Assembly (NCBI RefSeq): GCF_022809715.1
Contig: NZ_CP094459.1
Location: forward strand, 2,604,001-2,668,000
Source of the DNA: Burkholderia pyrrocinia
GTDB taxonomy: Bacteria; Pseudomonadota; Gammaproteobacteria; Burkholderiales; Burkholderiaceae
Direction: 5' to 3'
DNA length: 64,000 nt
Below are positions 1-9,868 of the stretch, piece by piece (the first letter of the stretch is position 1; each line of letters opens with the position of its first letter). Under the pieces are notes generated by a model. That model saw only the letters and a program-made list of their open reading frames with translations. It made no database searches and had not been told where the DNA came from. Both the position numbers and the translations under genes were made by a program.

Positions 1-281
1 GCATCGCACCGCTCTGCGCGCTCGCACGGCGCCATCGCGACACGCTCGACGGGCTCGACGACACGGCCGCCGCCGACCGCCTCGCCGAGCTGAACGTGCT
101 CGAACAGGTACGGTTGCTGCGCGCGTCGCCGATCGTGCGCGGCCGGGAACGACCGCCGCTCGTGCACGGCTGGATCTTTTCGCTCGCCGACGGTCGCCTG
201 CAGGAACTCGATTCCGGCTACGCGACGCCGCCTGCCAATGTCGAGCCCGTGCAGGCCGCTGCGGCCGCCGCGCTCGGCTGA
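1..281 (+). CDS. can: Carbonic anhydrase, 3' end only (beta class)
   Basis: Only the last ~92 codons are in the window; the frame is open from base 3 to a TGA at 279-281. The visible protein contains NVLEQVRLLRASPIVR and VHGWIFSLADGRLQEL, which match the C-terminal helix and last strand of beta-class carbonic anhydrases (reversible CO2 hydration, zinc enzyme). The zinc-binding Cys/His residues lie upstream of the window and cannot be checked. It is followed 37 bases later by a SulP anion transporter on the same strand, so the pair probably form a bicarbonate-handling operon. Identification rests on the C-terminal third only. Confidence 0.8.
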   Translation, partial: IAPLCALARRHRDTLDGLDDTAAADRLAELNVLEQVRLLRASPIVRGRERPPLVHGWIFSLADGRLQELDSGYATPPANVEPVQAAAAAALG

Positions 282-318
282 TTCCCCCGCCCCCTACGCC
301 AATGAAATCGCCCCAATC

Positions 319-1869
319 ATGAAACTGAACGAGCGCCTGTCCACCCTGCCGCGCGACGTCGTCGCCGGCATCGTCGTTTTCCTCGTCGCGCTGCCGCTCT
401 GTCTCGGCATCGCCAATGCGTCCGGCGTCGAGCCATTCGCCGGGCTCGTGTCCGGCATCGTCGGCGGCATCGTCGTCGCGCTGCTGAGCGGCTCGTCGTT
501 GTCCGTCAGCGGGCCGGCCGCCGGCCTCGTCGTGATCGTCGTCGAAGGGATCGCGCAACTCGGCAGCTTCTCCGCATTCCTGCTCGCGGTGCTGCTGTCC
601 GGCGTACTGCAGTTCGGGTTCGGCATGCTGCGCGCCGGCCGCTTCGCCGCCTACGTGCCGTCGCCCGTCATCAAGGGCATGCTTGCCGCAATCGGCCTGC
701 TGCTGATCGTGAAGCAGATTCCGTTCGCATTCGGCATCGGCGGCTCGGGCGCGCAATCGTTTGCGAACTGGCCGGGCCTGCCGGTCGCGTGGGCTGCCAC
801 GGCCATCGCGCTCGCATCGCTCGCGCTGCTGGTCGCGTGGGACACGCCCGCGCTGCGCCGCTTCGCGCTGGTGCGTTCGGTGCCCGCACCGCTCGCGGTC
901 GTCGTGCTGGGCATCGGCGCGACGCTCGTGTTGGGCTTCGTCGCGCCGTCGGTCGCGCCGGGCGCCGCCCATCGCGTGACGCTGCCCGAGCTCGGATCGT
1001 TCGCGGCTTTCGCGGCATCGCTCAAGCACGCGGAGCTCGGCCCGAATTTCGCGCAGCTCGTCAATCCTGACGTGTGGCGCGTCGCGATCACGCTCGCGGT
1101 CGTCGCGAGCCTCGAGACGCTGCTGAGCCTCGAAGCGGTCGAGCAGATCGACCCGAAGCGCCGGCCGACCCAGCCCGACCGCGAACTGAAGGCCCAGGGC
1201 GTCGGCAATCTCGTCGCGGGCGCGTTCGGCGGCCTGCCGATCACGTCGGTGATCGTGCGCAGTTCGGTCAACGTCAATGCAGGCGCGCAAAGCCGGATGT
1301 CGGCAATCGTCCACGGGATGCTGCTGCTCGCGAGCGTGTTTGCGCTCACCGGCCTGATCAACCTGATCCCGCTCGCGAGCCTCGCCGCGATCCTGATCCA
1401 CACGGGCTTCAAGCTCGCGAAACCGGCGCTGTTCCGCTCGGTGATGAAGCAGGGGCCGGCCGCGTTCGTGCCGTTCGCCGCGACGATCGCCGGTGTGCTC
1501 GCGGTCGACCTGCTGTTCGGCATCGCGCTCGGCCTCGCATGCAGTGTGCTGGCGGTCGCCGTCGCGAACCTGAAGAGCCCCGTCACGCTCGCGCAGCACG
1601 ACGATCACTACCTGCTGTCGTTCCGCAAGGACGTGTCGTTTCTCGGCAAGGTGCAGGTCAAGCACCACCTGCGGCACATTCCGGACCGGGCGGCGGTCAT
1701 CATCGACGCAACGCGCGCCGACTACATCGATCACGACGTGCTCGAACTGCTCGACGCGTTCGTCGCCGATGCGCCGCGGCGCGGGATCGCGGTCGAGTTC
1801 CGCCGACGCAGCCCGGCGCCCCGCCCGGCCGCGCGCCGCTGGCTGTTCCGCGCACCGGCCGCCGAATAA
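319..1869 (+). CDS. SulP family anion (probable bicarbonate) transporter with STAS domain
   Basis: A 516-residue SulP (SLC26-like) inner-membrane transporter. The N-terminal ~400 residues are a run of hydrophobic segments that include the family-typical SGPAAGLVVIVVEGIA and QGVGNLVAGAFGGLPITSV stretches. The C-terminal ~90 residues form a STAS domain (VIIDATRADYIDHDVLELLD). An in-frame start at 238 would overlap the upstream gene by 44 bases; ATG 319 begins directly at the conserved MKLNERLSTLPRDVVAG N terminus and was preferred. The substrate cannot be read from sequence. The adjacent carbonic anhydrase gene argues for bicarbonate (BicA-like) rather than sulfate, and no sulfate-assimilation gene is nearby. 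A strong bidirectional terminator follows. Confidence 0.9.
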   Translation: MKLNERLSTLPRDVVAGIVVFLVALPLCLGIANASGVEPFAGLVSGIVGGIVVALLSGSSLSVSGPAAGLVVIVVEGIAQLGSFSAFLLAVLLSGVLQFGFGMLRAGRFAAYVPSPVIKGMLAAIGLLLIVKQIPFAFGIGGSGAQSFANWPGLPVAWAATAIALASLALLVAWDTPALRRFALVRSVPAPLAVVVLGIGATLVLGFVAPSVAPGAAHRVTLPELGSFAAFAASLKHAELGPNFAQLVNPDVWRVAITLAVVASLETLLSLEAVEQIDPKRRPTQPDRELKAQGVGNLVAGAFGGLPITSVIVRSSVNVNAGAQSRMSAIVHGMLLLASVFALTGLINLIPLASLAAILIHTGFKLAKPALFRSVMKQGPAAFVPFAATIAGVLAVDLLFGIALGLACSVLAVAVANLKSPVTLAQHDDHYLLSFRKDVSFLGKVQVKHHLRHIPDRAAVIIDATRADYIDHDVLELLDAFVADAPRRGIAVEFRRRSPAPRPAARRWLFRAPAAE

Positions 1870-1882
1870 GCGGCAGATGCAA

Positions 1883-1918
1883 AAACGCCCCGGCGGCGCA
1901 GGGCCGCACGGGGCGTTT
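1883..1918. terminator. Bidirectional Rho-independent terminator between SulP gene and leuA
   Basis: AAACGCCCCG (1883-1892) and CGGGGCGTTT (1909-1918) form a perfect 10-bp stem, with an inner GCGGC/GCCGC pairing. A-tract on one side and T-tract on the other let it serve both convergent genes. Confidence 0.85.
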
Positions 1919-1941
1919 CGGTGATGCGCAGCGCGCGGCGC

Positions 1942-3486
1942 TTACGAGCGCTGCGGGTTGAGCTTGTCGTCCTTCGAATGCAGCTTGTTCAGTGCGGAGA
2001 TGTACGCCTTGGCGGACGCGGCGACGATGTCCGGATCGGTGCCGACGCCGTTGACGATCCGCCCGCTCTTCGAGAGCCGGACGGTCACTTCGCCCTGCGC
2101 CTGCGTGCCGGTCGTGATTGCGTTCACCGAGTACAGCAGCAGTTCGGAACCGCTGCCGACTTCGCCTTCGATCGCGTTGAACGTCGCGTCGACCGGACCG
2201 TTGCCGCGCGCCTCGCCGGTCACTTCCTTGCCTTCGACCGCGAACACGATCTTCGCCTGCGGCTGCTCGCCGGTTTCCGAACGCTGCGACAACGACACGA
2301 ACTTGAAGTGTTCCTGCTCGTGCGCGAATGCCGATTCCTCGGACACGATCGCAATGATGTCCTCGTCGAAGATCTCGGCCTTGCGGTCGGCCAGATCCTT
2401 GAAACGCATGAACGCGGCGTTCAGTTCCGCTTCGCTGTCGAGCGACACGCCGAGCTCCTGCAGGCGCTGCTTGAATGCGTTGCGGCCCGACAGCTTGCCG
2501 AGCACGATCTTGTTCGCGGACCAGCCCACGTCTTCCGCGCGCATGATCTCGTAGGTGTCGCGCGCCTTCAGCACGCCGTCCTGGTGGATGCCCGACGCGT
2601 GCGCGAACGCGTTCGCGCCGACCACCGCCTTGTTCGGCTGCACGACGAAACCGGTGATCTGCGACACGAGCTTCGACGTCGGCACGATCTGCGTGGTGTC
2701 GATGCCGACGTCGAGGCCGAAGTAATCCTTGCGCGTCTTCACGGCCATCACGATCTCTTCGAGCGACGTGTTGCCCGCACGCTCGCCGAGACCGTTGATC
2801 GTGCACTCGACCTGACGCGCACCGCCGATCTTCACGCCCGCCAGCGAGTTCGCGACGGCCATCCCGAGGTCGTTATGGCAGTGCACCGAGAAAATCGCCT
2901 TGTCCGAGTTCGGGATGCGCTCGCGCAGCGTCTTCACGAGGTTGCCGTAGAGCTCCGGCACACCGTAGCCGACCGTGTCGGCGATATTGATCGTCGTCGC
3001 GCCTTCGGCGATCACGGCTTCCAGCACGCGGCACAGGAAATCCAGGTCGGAGCGGCTGCCGTCTTCCGGCGAGAATTCGATGTTGTCGGTGAACTTGCGT
3101 GCGAAACGCACCGCGAGGCGTGCCTGCTCGAACACCTGGTCGGGCGTCATCCGCAGTTTCTTCTCCATGTGCAGCGGCGACGTCGCGATGAACGTGTGGA
3201 TCCGGAAGCTGTTGGCCGGCTTCAGCGCATCGGCCGCGCGCTGGATGTCCTTGTCGTTGGCCCGCGCCAGCGAACAGATCGTGCTGTCCTTCACGAGACC
3301 GGCGATCGTGTGGATCGCGTCGAAATCGCCGTTCGAGCTGGCCGCGAAGCCGGCCTCGATCACGTCGACCTTCATCCGCTCGAGGTTCTTCGCGATGCGG
3401 ATTTTCTCTTCCTTCGTCATCGACGCGCCGGGCGATTGCTCGCCGTCACGCAACGTCGTATCGAAAATGATCAGCTTGTCTGTCAT
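1942..3486 (-). CDS. leuA: 2-isopropylmalate synthase
   Basis: 514 residues, the usual bacterial LeuA length. It condenses acetyl-CoA with 2-oxoisovalerate, the first committed step of leucine synthesis. The N-terminal HMGL-like TIM barrel shows [14 protein letters not shown] (substrate and metal site), [16 protein letters not shown] (metal-binding His pair) and [13 protein letters not shown]. The last ~130 residues are the leucine-sensing LeuA dimer domain. The start ATG has a GGAG Shine-Dalgarno six bases upstream. It is the last gene of an ilv-psd-pssA-leuA series but is separated from pssA by a terminator and has its own promoter and a leucine-rich leader peptide (3589-3669), so it is probably attenuated by leucyl-tRNA supply in addition to leucine feedback on the enzyme. 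Confidence 0.98.
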   Translation of the reverse strand: MTDKLIIFDTTLRDGEQSPGASMTKEEKIRIAKNLERMKVDVIEAGFAASSNGDFDAIHTIAGLVKDSTICSLARANDKDIQRAADALKPANSFRIHTFIATSPLHMEKKLRMTPDQVFEQARLAVRFARKFTDNIEFSPEDGSRSDLDFLCRVLEAVIAEGATTINIADTVGYGVPELYGNLVKTLRERIPNSDKAIFSVHCHNDLGMAVANSLAGVKIGGARQVECTINGLGERAGNTSLEEIVMAVKTRKDYFGLDVGIDTTQIVPTSKLVSQITGFVVQPNKAVVGANAFAHASGIHQDGVLKARDTYEIMRAEDVGWSANKIVLGKLSGRNAFKQRLQELGVSLDSEAELNAAFMRFKDLADRKAEIFDEDIIAIVSEESAFAHEQEHFKFVSLSQRSETGEQPQAKIVFAVEGKEVTGEARGNGPVDATFNAIEGEVGSGSELLLYSVNAITTGTQAQGEVTVRLSKSGRIVNGVGTDPDIVAASAKAYISALNKLHSKDDKLNPQRS

Positions 3487-3588
3487 GGGGGGCTCCAGGG
3501 CTTTTTATACGGAAGTCAAACGTAATGAGATCGCGCCACCGCTGGCGACGCTCAACAACAGACGAGGCTTGACGGAGGGCGAGAACGG

Positions 3589-3669
3589 TCAGCGCGGCAG
3601 GCGCGCCAAAGCTAGCGCGCGTAGCGGCGCACCGGCTAGAAGGAGGGAGAGGCGGGAAAATGCAGTCAT
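3589..3669 (-). CDS. leuL: Putative leu leader peptide (attenuator ORF), 26 residues
   Basis: Not previously listed; found by reading the minus strand between leuA and its promoter. The ATG at 3669 opens a 26-codon frame ending in TGA at 3589. Eight of 26 residues are leucine (positions 7, 9, 10, 11, 16, 19, 21, 24), including a Leu-Leu-Leu run. Three of the eight Leu codons are CTA, with one CTT and one TTG, although neighbouring genes use CTG/CTC almost exclusively. That combination is the signature of a leucine-responsive attenuator. The start codon lies about 1-2 bases from the transcription start predicted from the -10 box, so the peptide would be translated from a leaderless mRNA. It ends 102 bases before leuA. 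I did not identify a convincing terminator/antiterminator pair. Confidence 0.65.
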   Translation of the reverse strand: MTAFSRLSLLLAGAPLRALALARLPR

Positions 3670-3676
3670 GCCGAAG

Positions 3677-3705
3677 ACTATAGCGACATTCCGTTGGGCG
3701 CGCAA
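3677..3705 (-). promoter_or_regulatory. leuA promoter (sigma70-type)
   Basis: On the minus strand, -35 TTGCGC (3705-3700) and -10 TATAGT (3682-3677) are separated by exactly 17 bases. The predicted start point is at about 3669-3671, at the first base of the leader-peptide ATG. Confidence 0.7.
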
Positions 3706-3756
3706 TCGGACGACACCCCGGGAGTCCGGCGGTCCGGCTTGAAAAAGGGGCAAATG

Positions 3757-3784
3757 AAAACGGCGGCCTCGCGGCCGCCGTTTT
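3757..3784 (-). terminator. Rho-independent terminator after pssA
   Basis: Perfect 12-bp palindrome AAAACGGCGGCC / GGCCGCCGTTTT with a TCGC loop, 16 bases past the pssA stop. It isolates leuA from the upstream operon. Confidence 0.9.
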
Positions 3785-3799
3785 CGGGCAGATCGCGCG

Positions 3800-4672
3800 T
3801 CAGTGATCGCGCTGCGACGAGCGCGCCGGATTCGCGCGCCCGCGGATCGCCATGTAGGCCCAGAACACGTAGCCGGACAACCCGTACAGCACGAACAGGC
3901 AGAACAGCATCAGCGGCGGGTCGGACGACACGAGCACGAACGCGACGACGACGAGCAGGATCGCCGCGAACGGCACGCGGTGCCGCACGTCGAGCGCCTT
4001 GCCGCTGTAGAACGGCGCGTTCGACACCATCGTCACGCCCGCGTAGATCGTCAGCACGAACGCGACCCACGGCAGCCAGCCGAGCTTCATCGGCACGCGG
4101 TTGTCGGTCGCGAGCCACACGAAGCCCGCGATCAGCGCGGCGGCGGCCGGGCTCGGCAACCCCTGGAAGAATCGTTTGTCGACGACGCCGATGTTCGTAT
4201 TGAAGCGGGCAAGGCGCAGCGCGGCGCCCGAGCAGTAGACGAACGCGGCGAGCCAGCCCCAGCGGCCCAGATCCTTCAGCACCCACTCGTACATCACGAG
4301 CGCGGGCGCGACGCCGAACGACACCATGTCCGACAGGCTGTCGAACTGCTCGCCGAACGCGCTCTGCGTATGCGTCATGCGCGCGACGCGCCCGTCCATC
4401 CCGTCAAGCACCATCGCGACGAAAATCGCGATCGCGGCGATCTCGAAACGCACGTTCATCGCCTGCACGACCGCGAAGAAACCGCAGAACAGCGCGGCGG
4501 TCGTGAACGCGTTCGGCAGCAGGTAGATGCCGCGCGTCTTCAGGAACCGCTGGCGCGAAGCGCGGCGGCTCTCGATGGGCACCGGATCGGGCGCCATCCC
4601 CTTGTTGCGGCGGAACGGGCGTGGCGTCTGGCTGGTGCCGTTGCGCGACCGGCGCGGTTTGAATGCGGCCAT
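3800..4672 (-). CDS. pssA: CDP-diacylglycerol-serine O-phosphatidyltransferase (phosphatidylserine synthase)
   Basis: 290 residues. It makes phosphatidylserine from CDP-diacylglycerol and serine at the inner membrane. The CDP-alcohol phosphatidyltransferase signature D-G-x2-A-R-x8-G-x3-D-x3-D is complete at roughly residues 92-114 (DGRVARMTHTQSAFGEQFD followed by SLSD). Several hydrophobic segments follow, consistent with a type II membrane-embedded PssA. A basic, Arg-rich N terminus of ~45 residues precedes the first membrane segment. The gene starts 15 bases after psd stops, so the two enzymes of phosphatidylethanolamine synthesis are co-transcribed in reverse pathway order. Confidence 0.97.
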   Translation of the reverse strand: MAAFKPRRSRNGTSQTPRPFRRNKGMAPDPVPIESRRASRQRFLKTRGIYLLPNAFTTAALFCGFFAVVQAMNVRFEIAAIAIFVAMVLDGMDGRVARMTHTQSAFGEQFDSLSDMVSFGVAPALVMYEWVLKDLGRWGWLAAFVYCSGAALRLARFNTNIGVVDKRFFQGLPSPAAAALIAGFVWLATDNRVPMKLGWLPWVAFVLTIYAGVTMVSNAPFYSGKALDVRHRVPFAAILLVVVAFVLVSSDPPLMLFCLFVLYGLSGYVFWAYMAIRGRANPARSSQRDH

Positions 4673-4687
4673 CGTGCGCCCCGCCGC

Positions 4688-5332
4688 TTACTGTTCGAGC
4701 TCGGCGAGGATCGTCGACGACGCGTAGACCTTCTCGCCGATCGACACCTTCGCGCGGCTCCCGATCGGCAGGTACACGTCGACGCGCGAACCGAAGCGGA
4801 TGAAACCGTAGCGCTGGCCGCGCGACAGCGGTTCGCCGGCACGCACGTAGCAGAGAATCCGGCGGGCGACGAGGCCCGCGATCTGCACGGCGGTGACGGT
4901 CTTGCCGCTCGCCGTCTGGATCACGACCGCGTTGCGCTCGTTTTCGGTCGATGCCTTGTCGATCGCCGCGTTCAGGAACGCACCCGGGAAGTACTCGACC
5001 TTGGTGATCGCGCCATCGACCGGCGAACGCTGCGAATGGACATTGAAGACATTCATGAACACGCTGATCTTCAGCGCTTCGCGGTTCGCGTACGGATCCT
5101 GCGAGGTCTCGACCGCGACGATGCGGCCGTCCGCCGGGCACAGCACCGCGTTCGGCTGCGCCGGGATCGGGCGCTGCGGATCGCGGAAGAACTGGACGAC
5201 GAAGGCGAGCAGCAGCCAGAACGGCCACGCGAAGCCGAAGCCCCCGACGGCATGGATCAACAGCGCGATGACGGCAGCAATCGCGATGAACGGCCAGCCT
5301 TCGCGCGCGATGATCGGATGAGGATAGTTCAT
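4688..5332 (-). CDS. psd: Phosphatidylserine decarboxylase proenzyme (short type)
   Basis: 214 residues. It decarboxylates phosphatidylserine to phosphatidylethanolamine. Autocleavage would occur at the Gly-Ser of [11 protein letters not shown] near the C terminus, which makes the pyruvoyl group on the alpha chain; the FGS form is typical of the short PSD class rather than the LGST of E. coli. Two hydrophobic segments lie within residues ~15-45, and [16 protein letters not shown] is the conserved central block. A longer frame to 5452 runs through the ilvC terminator and is not credible; the chosen ATG begins [15 protein letters not shown]. It is followed immediately by pssA. Confidence 0.97.
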   Translation of the reverse strand: MNYPHPIIAREGWPFIAIAAVIALLIHAVGGFGFAWPFWLLLAFVVQFFRDPQRPIPAQPNAVLCPADGRIVAVETSQDPYANREALKISVFMNVFNVHSQRSPVDGAITKVEYFPGAFLNAAIDKASTENERNAVVIQTASGKTVTAVQIAGLVARRILCYVRAGEPLSRGQRYGFIRFGSRVDVYLPIGSRAKVSIGEKVYASSTILAELEQ

Positions 5333-5376
5333 GGATTCGTTCTGTGTTCGGTGAATTGCAAAGCCCGTAGCATAAC

Positions 5377-5415
5377 AAAAGCCGCCCGGGGCACTGCTGC
5401 CTTCGGACGGCTTTT
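5377..5415 (-). terminator. Rho-independent terminator downstream of ilvC
   Basis: AAAAGCCG (5377-5384) pairs with CGGCTTTT (5408-5415), extended by CCC/GG pairing inside. It lies 45 bases past the ilvC stop and 45 bases before the psd start, so psd-pssA may need read-through or a promoter within this gap. Confidence 0.75.
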
Positions 5416-5459
5416 TGATGCCGACCCTCCACTCGAAGGGCCGGAACAGCACGCGGTGC

Positions 5460-6503
<1,044 letters not shown>

Positions 6504-6581
6504 TCAACAATTCGTTCGGATGGAGTACTGCGAGCCGGGACATGACGGCGCACCCGGCGTGCCTCTTCGGCAATTTCGGCA

Positions 6582-7073
6582 TCAAACCTTCAGGATGCGC
6601 TCGCCGCGTCCGATGCCGGAGCTGCCGGTGCGCACGGTCTCGAGGATCGCGCTCGCGTCCAGCCCCTGGATGAATGCGTCGAGCTTGTCGCTCGCGCCCG
6701 TCAATTCGATCGTGTAGGTCTTTTCGGTCACGTCGATGATGCGGCCGCGGAAAATGTCCGACATCCGCTTCATTTCTTCGCGCTCCTTGCCCACTGCACG
6801 TACCTTGATCAGCATCAGCTCGCGTTCGATGTGTGCACCGTCGGTCAGGTCCACCACTTTCACCACCTCGATCAGGCGGTTCAGATGCTTCGTGATCTGT
6901 TCGATCACGTCGTCGGAGCCAATGGAAACGATGGTGAGCCGCGACAGCGATTGGTCTTCGGTCGGCGCCACCGTCAAGGTTTCGATGTTGTAGCCGCGTG
7001 CGGAAAACAGACCGACCACGCGCGACAGCGCGCCCGGTTCGTTCTCCAGCAGGACGGAAATGATGTGTCTCAT
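6582..7073 (-). CDS. ilvH: Acetolactate synthase small (regulatory) subunit
   Basis: 163 residues. The N-terminal ACT domain (MRHIISVLLENEPGALSRVVGLF, split here as MRHIISVLLENEPGALS and RVVGLF) confers valine feedback on IlvI. The C-terminal domain has GRIIDVTEKTYTIELTG. A 12-residue longer frame starting at 7109 exists but lacks the family N terminus, so ATG 7073 is used. It lies 112 bases after ilvI and 105 bases before ilvC. Confidence 0.97.
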   Translation of the reverse strand: MRHIISVLLENEPGALSRVVGLFSARGYNIETLTVAPTEDQSLSRLTIVSIGSDDVIEQITKHLNRLIEVVKVVDLTDGAHIERELMLIKVRAVGKEREEMKRMSDIFRGRIIDVTEKTYTIELTGASDKLDAFIQGLDASAILETVRTGSSGIGRGERILKV

Positions 7074-7185
7074 GTTCGCTTCTTCCAGAATGTGTCCGTG
7101 TCGATTCACTCGCGCCGCGCGCCGCCGCGTGCCGCACCGCCCTTCGTGAAGGCGGCCGCATCGGGCTCAAGCGCGCGTCGCGCCG

Positions 7186-8949
7186 TTACAGATCTTCCGA
7201 TCCAAGCAGCATCTCGGTGATGCCCTTGCCGGCCTGTACCATCGGCCAGACGTTTTCGGTCGGATCGGTCTGGAAGTCGAGAAACACGGTGCGATCCTTC
7301 AGGCGCAGCGCTTCCTTCAGCGCCGGCTCCACATCCGAGGTCTTTTCGATCCGCATGCCGACATGGCCGTACGCTTCGGCGAGCTTCACGAAATCGGGCA
7401 GCGCATCCATGTACGAATGCGAATAGCGCTTGCTGTATTCGATCTGCTGCCACTGGCGAACCATGCCGAGGTAGCGGTTGTTCAGCGAAATGATCTTCAC
7501 GGGCGTGTCGTACTGCAGGCAGGTCGACAGTTCCTGGATGCACATCTGGATCGAGCCTTCGCCCGTGATGCACAGCACGTCGTCGTCCGGGTGCGCCATC
7601 TTGACGCCCATCGCCGCCGGCAGGCCGAAGCCCATCGTGCCGAGGCCGCCGGAGTTGATCCAGCGACGCGGCTTGTTGAAGCGGTAGAACTGCGCGGCCC
7701 ACATCTGGTGCTGGCCGACGTCCGAGCACACGAACGCATTGCCGTCCGTCAGCTCCCACGCCTTCTCGACCACGTACTGCGGCTTGATGATCTCGCTTTC
7801 GCGGTCGAACTTCAGGCAGTCCTTCGAGCGCCAGCCCTCGATGTCCCTCCACCATTGCGCGAGCGCCTCGGTGTCGGGGCCATGCTCGGCCGTCTGCAGT
7901 TGCTCGATCAGCTCCTTCAGCACTTCCTTCACGTCGCCGACGATCGGGATATCGACCTTCACGCGCTTCGAGATCGACGACGGGTCGATGTCGATGTGGA
8001 TGATCTTGCGCGGACGCGACGCGAAGTGCGCCGGATCGCCGATCACGCGGTCGTCGAAGCGGGCACCGATCGCGATCAGCACGTCGCAGTGCTGCATCGC
8101 CATGTTCGCTTCGTAGGTGCCGTGCATGCCGAGCATGCCGAGGAATTTCTTGTCCGACGCGCGATAGCCGCCGAGGCCCATCAGCGTGTTCGTGACCGGG
8201 TAGCCGAGCAGGTCCGCGAACTGGTTCAGTTCGCGCGACGCGTCGGCGAGGATGATGCCGCCACCCGTATAGATGTAGGGACGCTTCGCCGTCAGCAGCA
8301 GCGACACGGCCTTGCGGATCTGGCCCGAATGGCCTTTCGTGACGGGGTTGTACGAACGCAGCGACACGCTCTTGACGGGCTCGTACTGGCACGGCGTCTT
8401 CGAGATGTCCTTCGGGATGTCGATCAGCACCGGGCCCGGACGGCCCGTGCGGGCGATATAGAACGCCTTCTTGACGGTTTCCGCGAGGTCGCGCACGTCC
8501 TTCACGAGGAAGTTGTGCTTCACGCACGGACGCGTGATGCCGACGGTGTCGCACTCCTGGAATGCGTCCTGGCCGATCGCGGCAGTCGGCACCTGGCCGC
8601 TGATCACGACCATCGGGATCGAATCCATGTATGCCGTCGCGATGCCGGTCACCGCGTTGGTGACGCCGGGGCCCGACGTCACGAGGCAGACGCCGACGTT
8701 GCCGGTGGAACGCGCATACGCATCGGCTGCGTGCACGGCCGCCTGTTCGTGGCGCACCAGCACGTGCTGAATCTTGTCCTGCTTGTAAAGCTCGTCGTAG
8801 ATATAGAGAACCGAGCCGCCGGGGTAGCCCCAGATGAATTCGACGTTCTCGTCGGCCAGTGCCTTCATGAGCACGGTGGCGCCGATGGAGTCGCTATCGG
8901 GAGGGGAAAGGGGTTCCGACGTGGAGAATTCCGCGCTGGGCATGTTCAT
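7186..8949 (-). CDS. ilvI: Acetolactate synthase large (catalytic) subunit
   Basis: 587 residues. It is the thiamin-diphosphate enzyme that condenses two pyruvates, or pyruvate and 2-oxobutyrate. The catalytic Glu lies in HEQAAVHAADAYARSTG, the FAD-region block is TNTLMGLGGYRASDKKFLG, and the ThDP/Mg motif starts at GEGSIQMCIQELSTC and ends with NNRYLGMVRQWQ. The start was set at ATG 8949 (MNMPSAEF) because AAAGG lies about five bases upstream; ATG 8943 is the only close alternative. The preceding ~30 residues of acidic, Ser/Pro-rich sequence are a poorly conserved extension. It is the first gene of the ilvIHC operon, with a promoter at 9096-9124 and a leader of ~140 bases. Confidence 0.97.
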   Translation of the reverse strand: MNMPSAEFSTSEPLSPPDSDSIGATVLMKALADENVEFIWGYPGGSVLYIYDELYKQDKIQHVLVRHEQAAVHAADAYARSTGNVGVCLVTSGPGVTNAVTGIATAYMDSIPMVVISGQVPTAAIGQDAFQECDTVGITRPCVKHNFLVKDVRDLAETVKKAFYIARTGRPGPVLIDIPKDISKTPCQYEPVKSVSLRSYNPVTKGHSGQIRKAVSLLLTAKRPYIYTGGGIILADASRELNQFADLLGYPVTNTLMGLGGYRASDKKFLGMLGMHGTYEANMAMQHCDVLIAIGARFDDRVIGDPAHFASRPRKIIHIDIDPSSISKRVKVDIPIVGDVKEVLKELIEQLQTAEHGPDTEALAQWWRDIEGWRSKDCLKFDRESEIIKPQYVVEKAWELTDGNAFVCSDVGQHQMWAAQFYRFNKPRRWINSGGLGTMGFGLPAAMGVKMAHPDDDVLCITGEGSIQMCIQELSTCLQYDTPVKIISLNNRYLGMVRQWQQIEYSKRYSHSYMDALPDFVKLAEAYGHVGMRIEKTSDVEPALKEALRLKDRTVFLDFQTDPTENVWPMVQAGKGITEMLLGSEDL

Positions 8950-9095
8950 TTTGACCTTTCGAATTTTCGGCAAAAAATTGATCGGGTGCTCTCTGCCGGG
9001 CTTGTGGCTCGGGTTCAAGCGGCGCGTCCAGTTTGAAGGGCGGGCTTCTTGGGCCAGCCTCAAATGAGACCATCACTTCATGTTGCGAATCGTTG

Positions 9096-9124
9096 ACGAT
9101 AGCGGGTCGTGATTGGGTCGTCAA
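9096..9124 (-). promoter_or_regulatory. ilvIHC promoter
   Basis: On the minus strand, -35 TTGACG (9124-9119) and -10 TATCGT (9101-9096) have a 17-base spacer. Transcription would begin near 9089, leaving a ~140-nt leader before ilvI. A frame in that leader (ATG 9073) is not enriched in Ile, Val or Leu codons and overlaps ilvI, so I do not call a leader peptide. The rest of 8950-9304 between the two divergent genes holds no gene I can support. For the sigma-factor gene the only candidate box is TTAGCAT near 9230. Confidence 0.7.
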
Positions 9125-9304
9125 GCAAAATATCCCGCACCGCATCATGCGCGCCGCCCGGCACCCCGCCGCCGCGGCTCGCGCGCAACGCGCGGCGCCC
9201 AATCCGGTGCCAAGCGGCGCGAAAATTTGTTAGCATCCGCGGGTTTTACGAAATTTTTCGACCTTTTACACCACGCAGCGGTCCGCAGCGCATACCTTCA
9301 CGGA

Positions 9305-9868
9305 ATGGCATCAGACAAGGAACTCGCCGACTTTCTGGCGGGCGTCGAAAGGCGCGCGTTCAAGCAGGCTGCGTACGCGGTGCGTGACGACGATGCGTCG
9401 CTCGACATCGTGCAGGACGCGATGATCAAGCTGGCCGAAAAATACGGCGACCGGCCGGCGGCCGAACTGCCGCTGCTTTTTCAGCGGATCCTGCAGAACG
9501 CGATCCACGACTGGTTCCGCCGGCAGAAGGTCCGCAACACCTGGGTCACGCTCTTCTCGTCGCTGAACAACACCGACGACGAAGACTTCGACCCGCTCGA
9601 AACGCTCGAATCCGCGGACAATAACGCGGGCGTCGAGAGCAGCGAGCACCGCCTCGAAAGAGAGCAGGTTCTGGCCCTGATCGACGAAGAAATCCAGAAA
9701 CTTCCGGCGCGTCAACGGGAAGCGTTCCTGATGCGTTATTGGGAAGATATGGATGTCGCCGAGACTGCCGCCGCAATGGGGTGCTCCGAAGGCAGCGTCA
9801 AGACGCACTGCTCACGAGCCACCCACACCCTGGCGCAAGCGCTCAAGGCCAAAGGAATCACGCTATGA
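9305..9868 (+). CDS. RNA polymerase sigma-70 family (ECF-like) factor
   Basis: 187 residues. Region 2 spans about residues 10-85 (SLDIVQDAMIKLAEKYGD, then ILQNAIHDWFRRQKVRNTW). Region 4 covers the last ~60 residues, with LPARQREAFLMRYWEDMD and the helix-turn-helix VAETAAAMGCSEGSVKTHCS. An acidic linker (DDEDFDPLETLESAD) joins them. The start at ATG 9305 gives the short ECF-type N terminus; longer frames from 9113 have no similarity to sigma factors. Its stop overlaps the start of a single-pass membrane protein (ATGA), the arrangement usual for a sigma factor and its membrane anti-sigma. Confidence 0.92.
   Translation: MASDKELADFLAGVERRAFKQAAYAVRDDDASLDIVQDAMIKLAEKYGDRPAAELPLLFQRILQNAIHDWFRRQKVRNTWVTLFSSLNNTDDEDFDPLETLESADNNAGVESSEHRLEREQVLALIDEEIQKLPARQREAFLMRYWEDMDVAETAAAMGCSEGSVKTHCSRATHTLAQALKAKGITL

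Noticed and set aside
3497..3525. Second leuA promoter (TTTGACT and TATAAAAAG on the minus strand)
   Set aside because: The two boxes are only four bases apart, so they cannot form one promoter.
8945..9073. Attenuator leader peptide for ilvI (frame from ATG 9073)
   Set aside because: Not enriched in Ile, Val or Leu codons and it overlaps ilvI out of frame.
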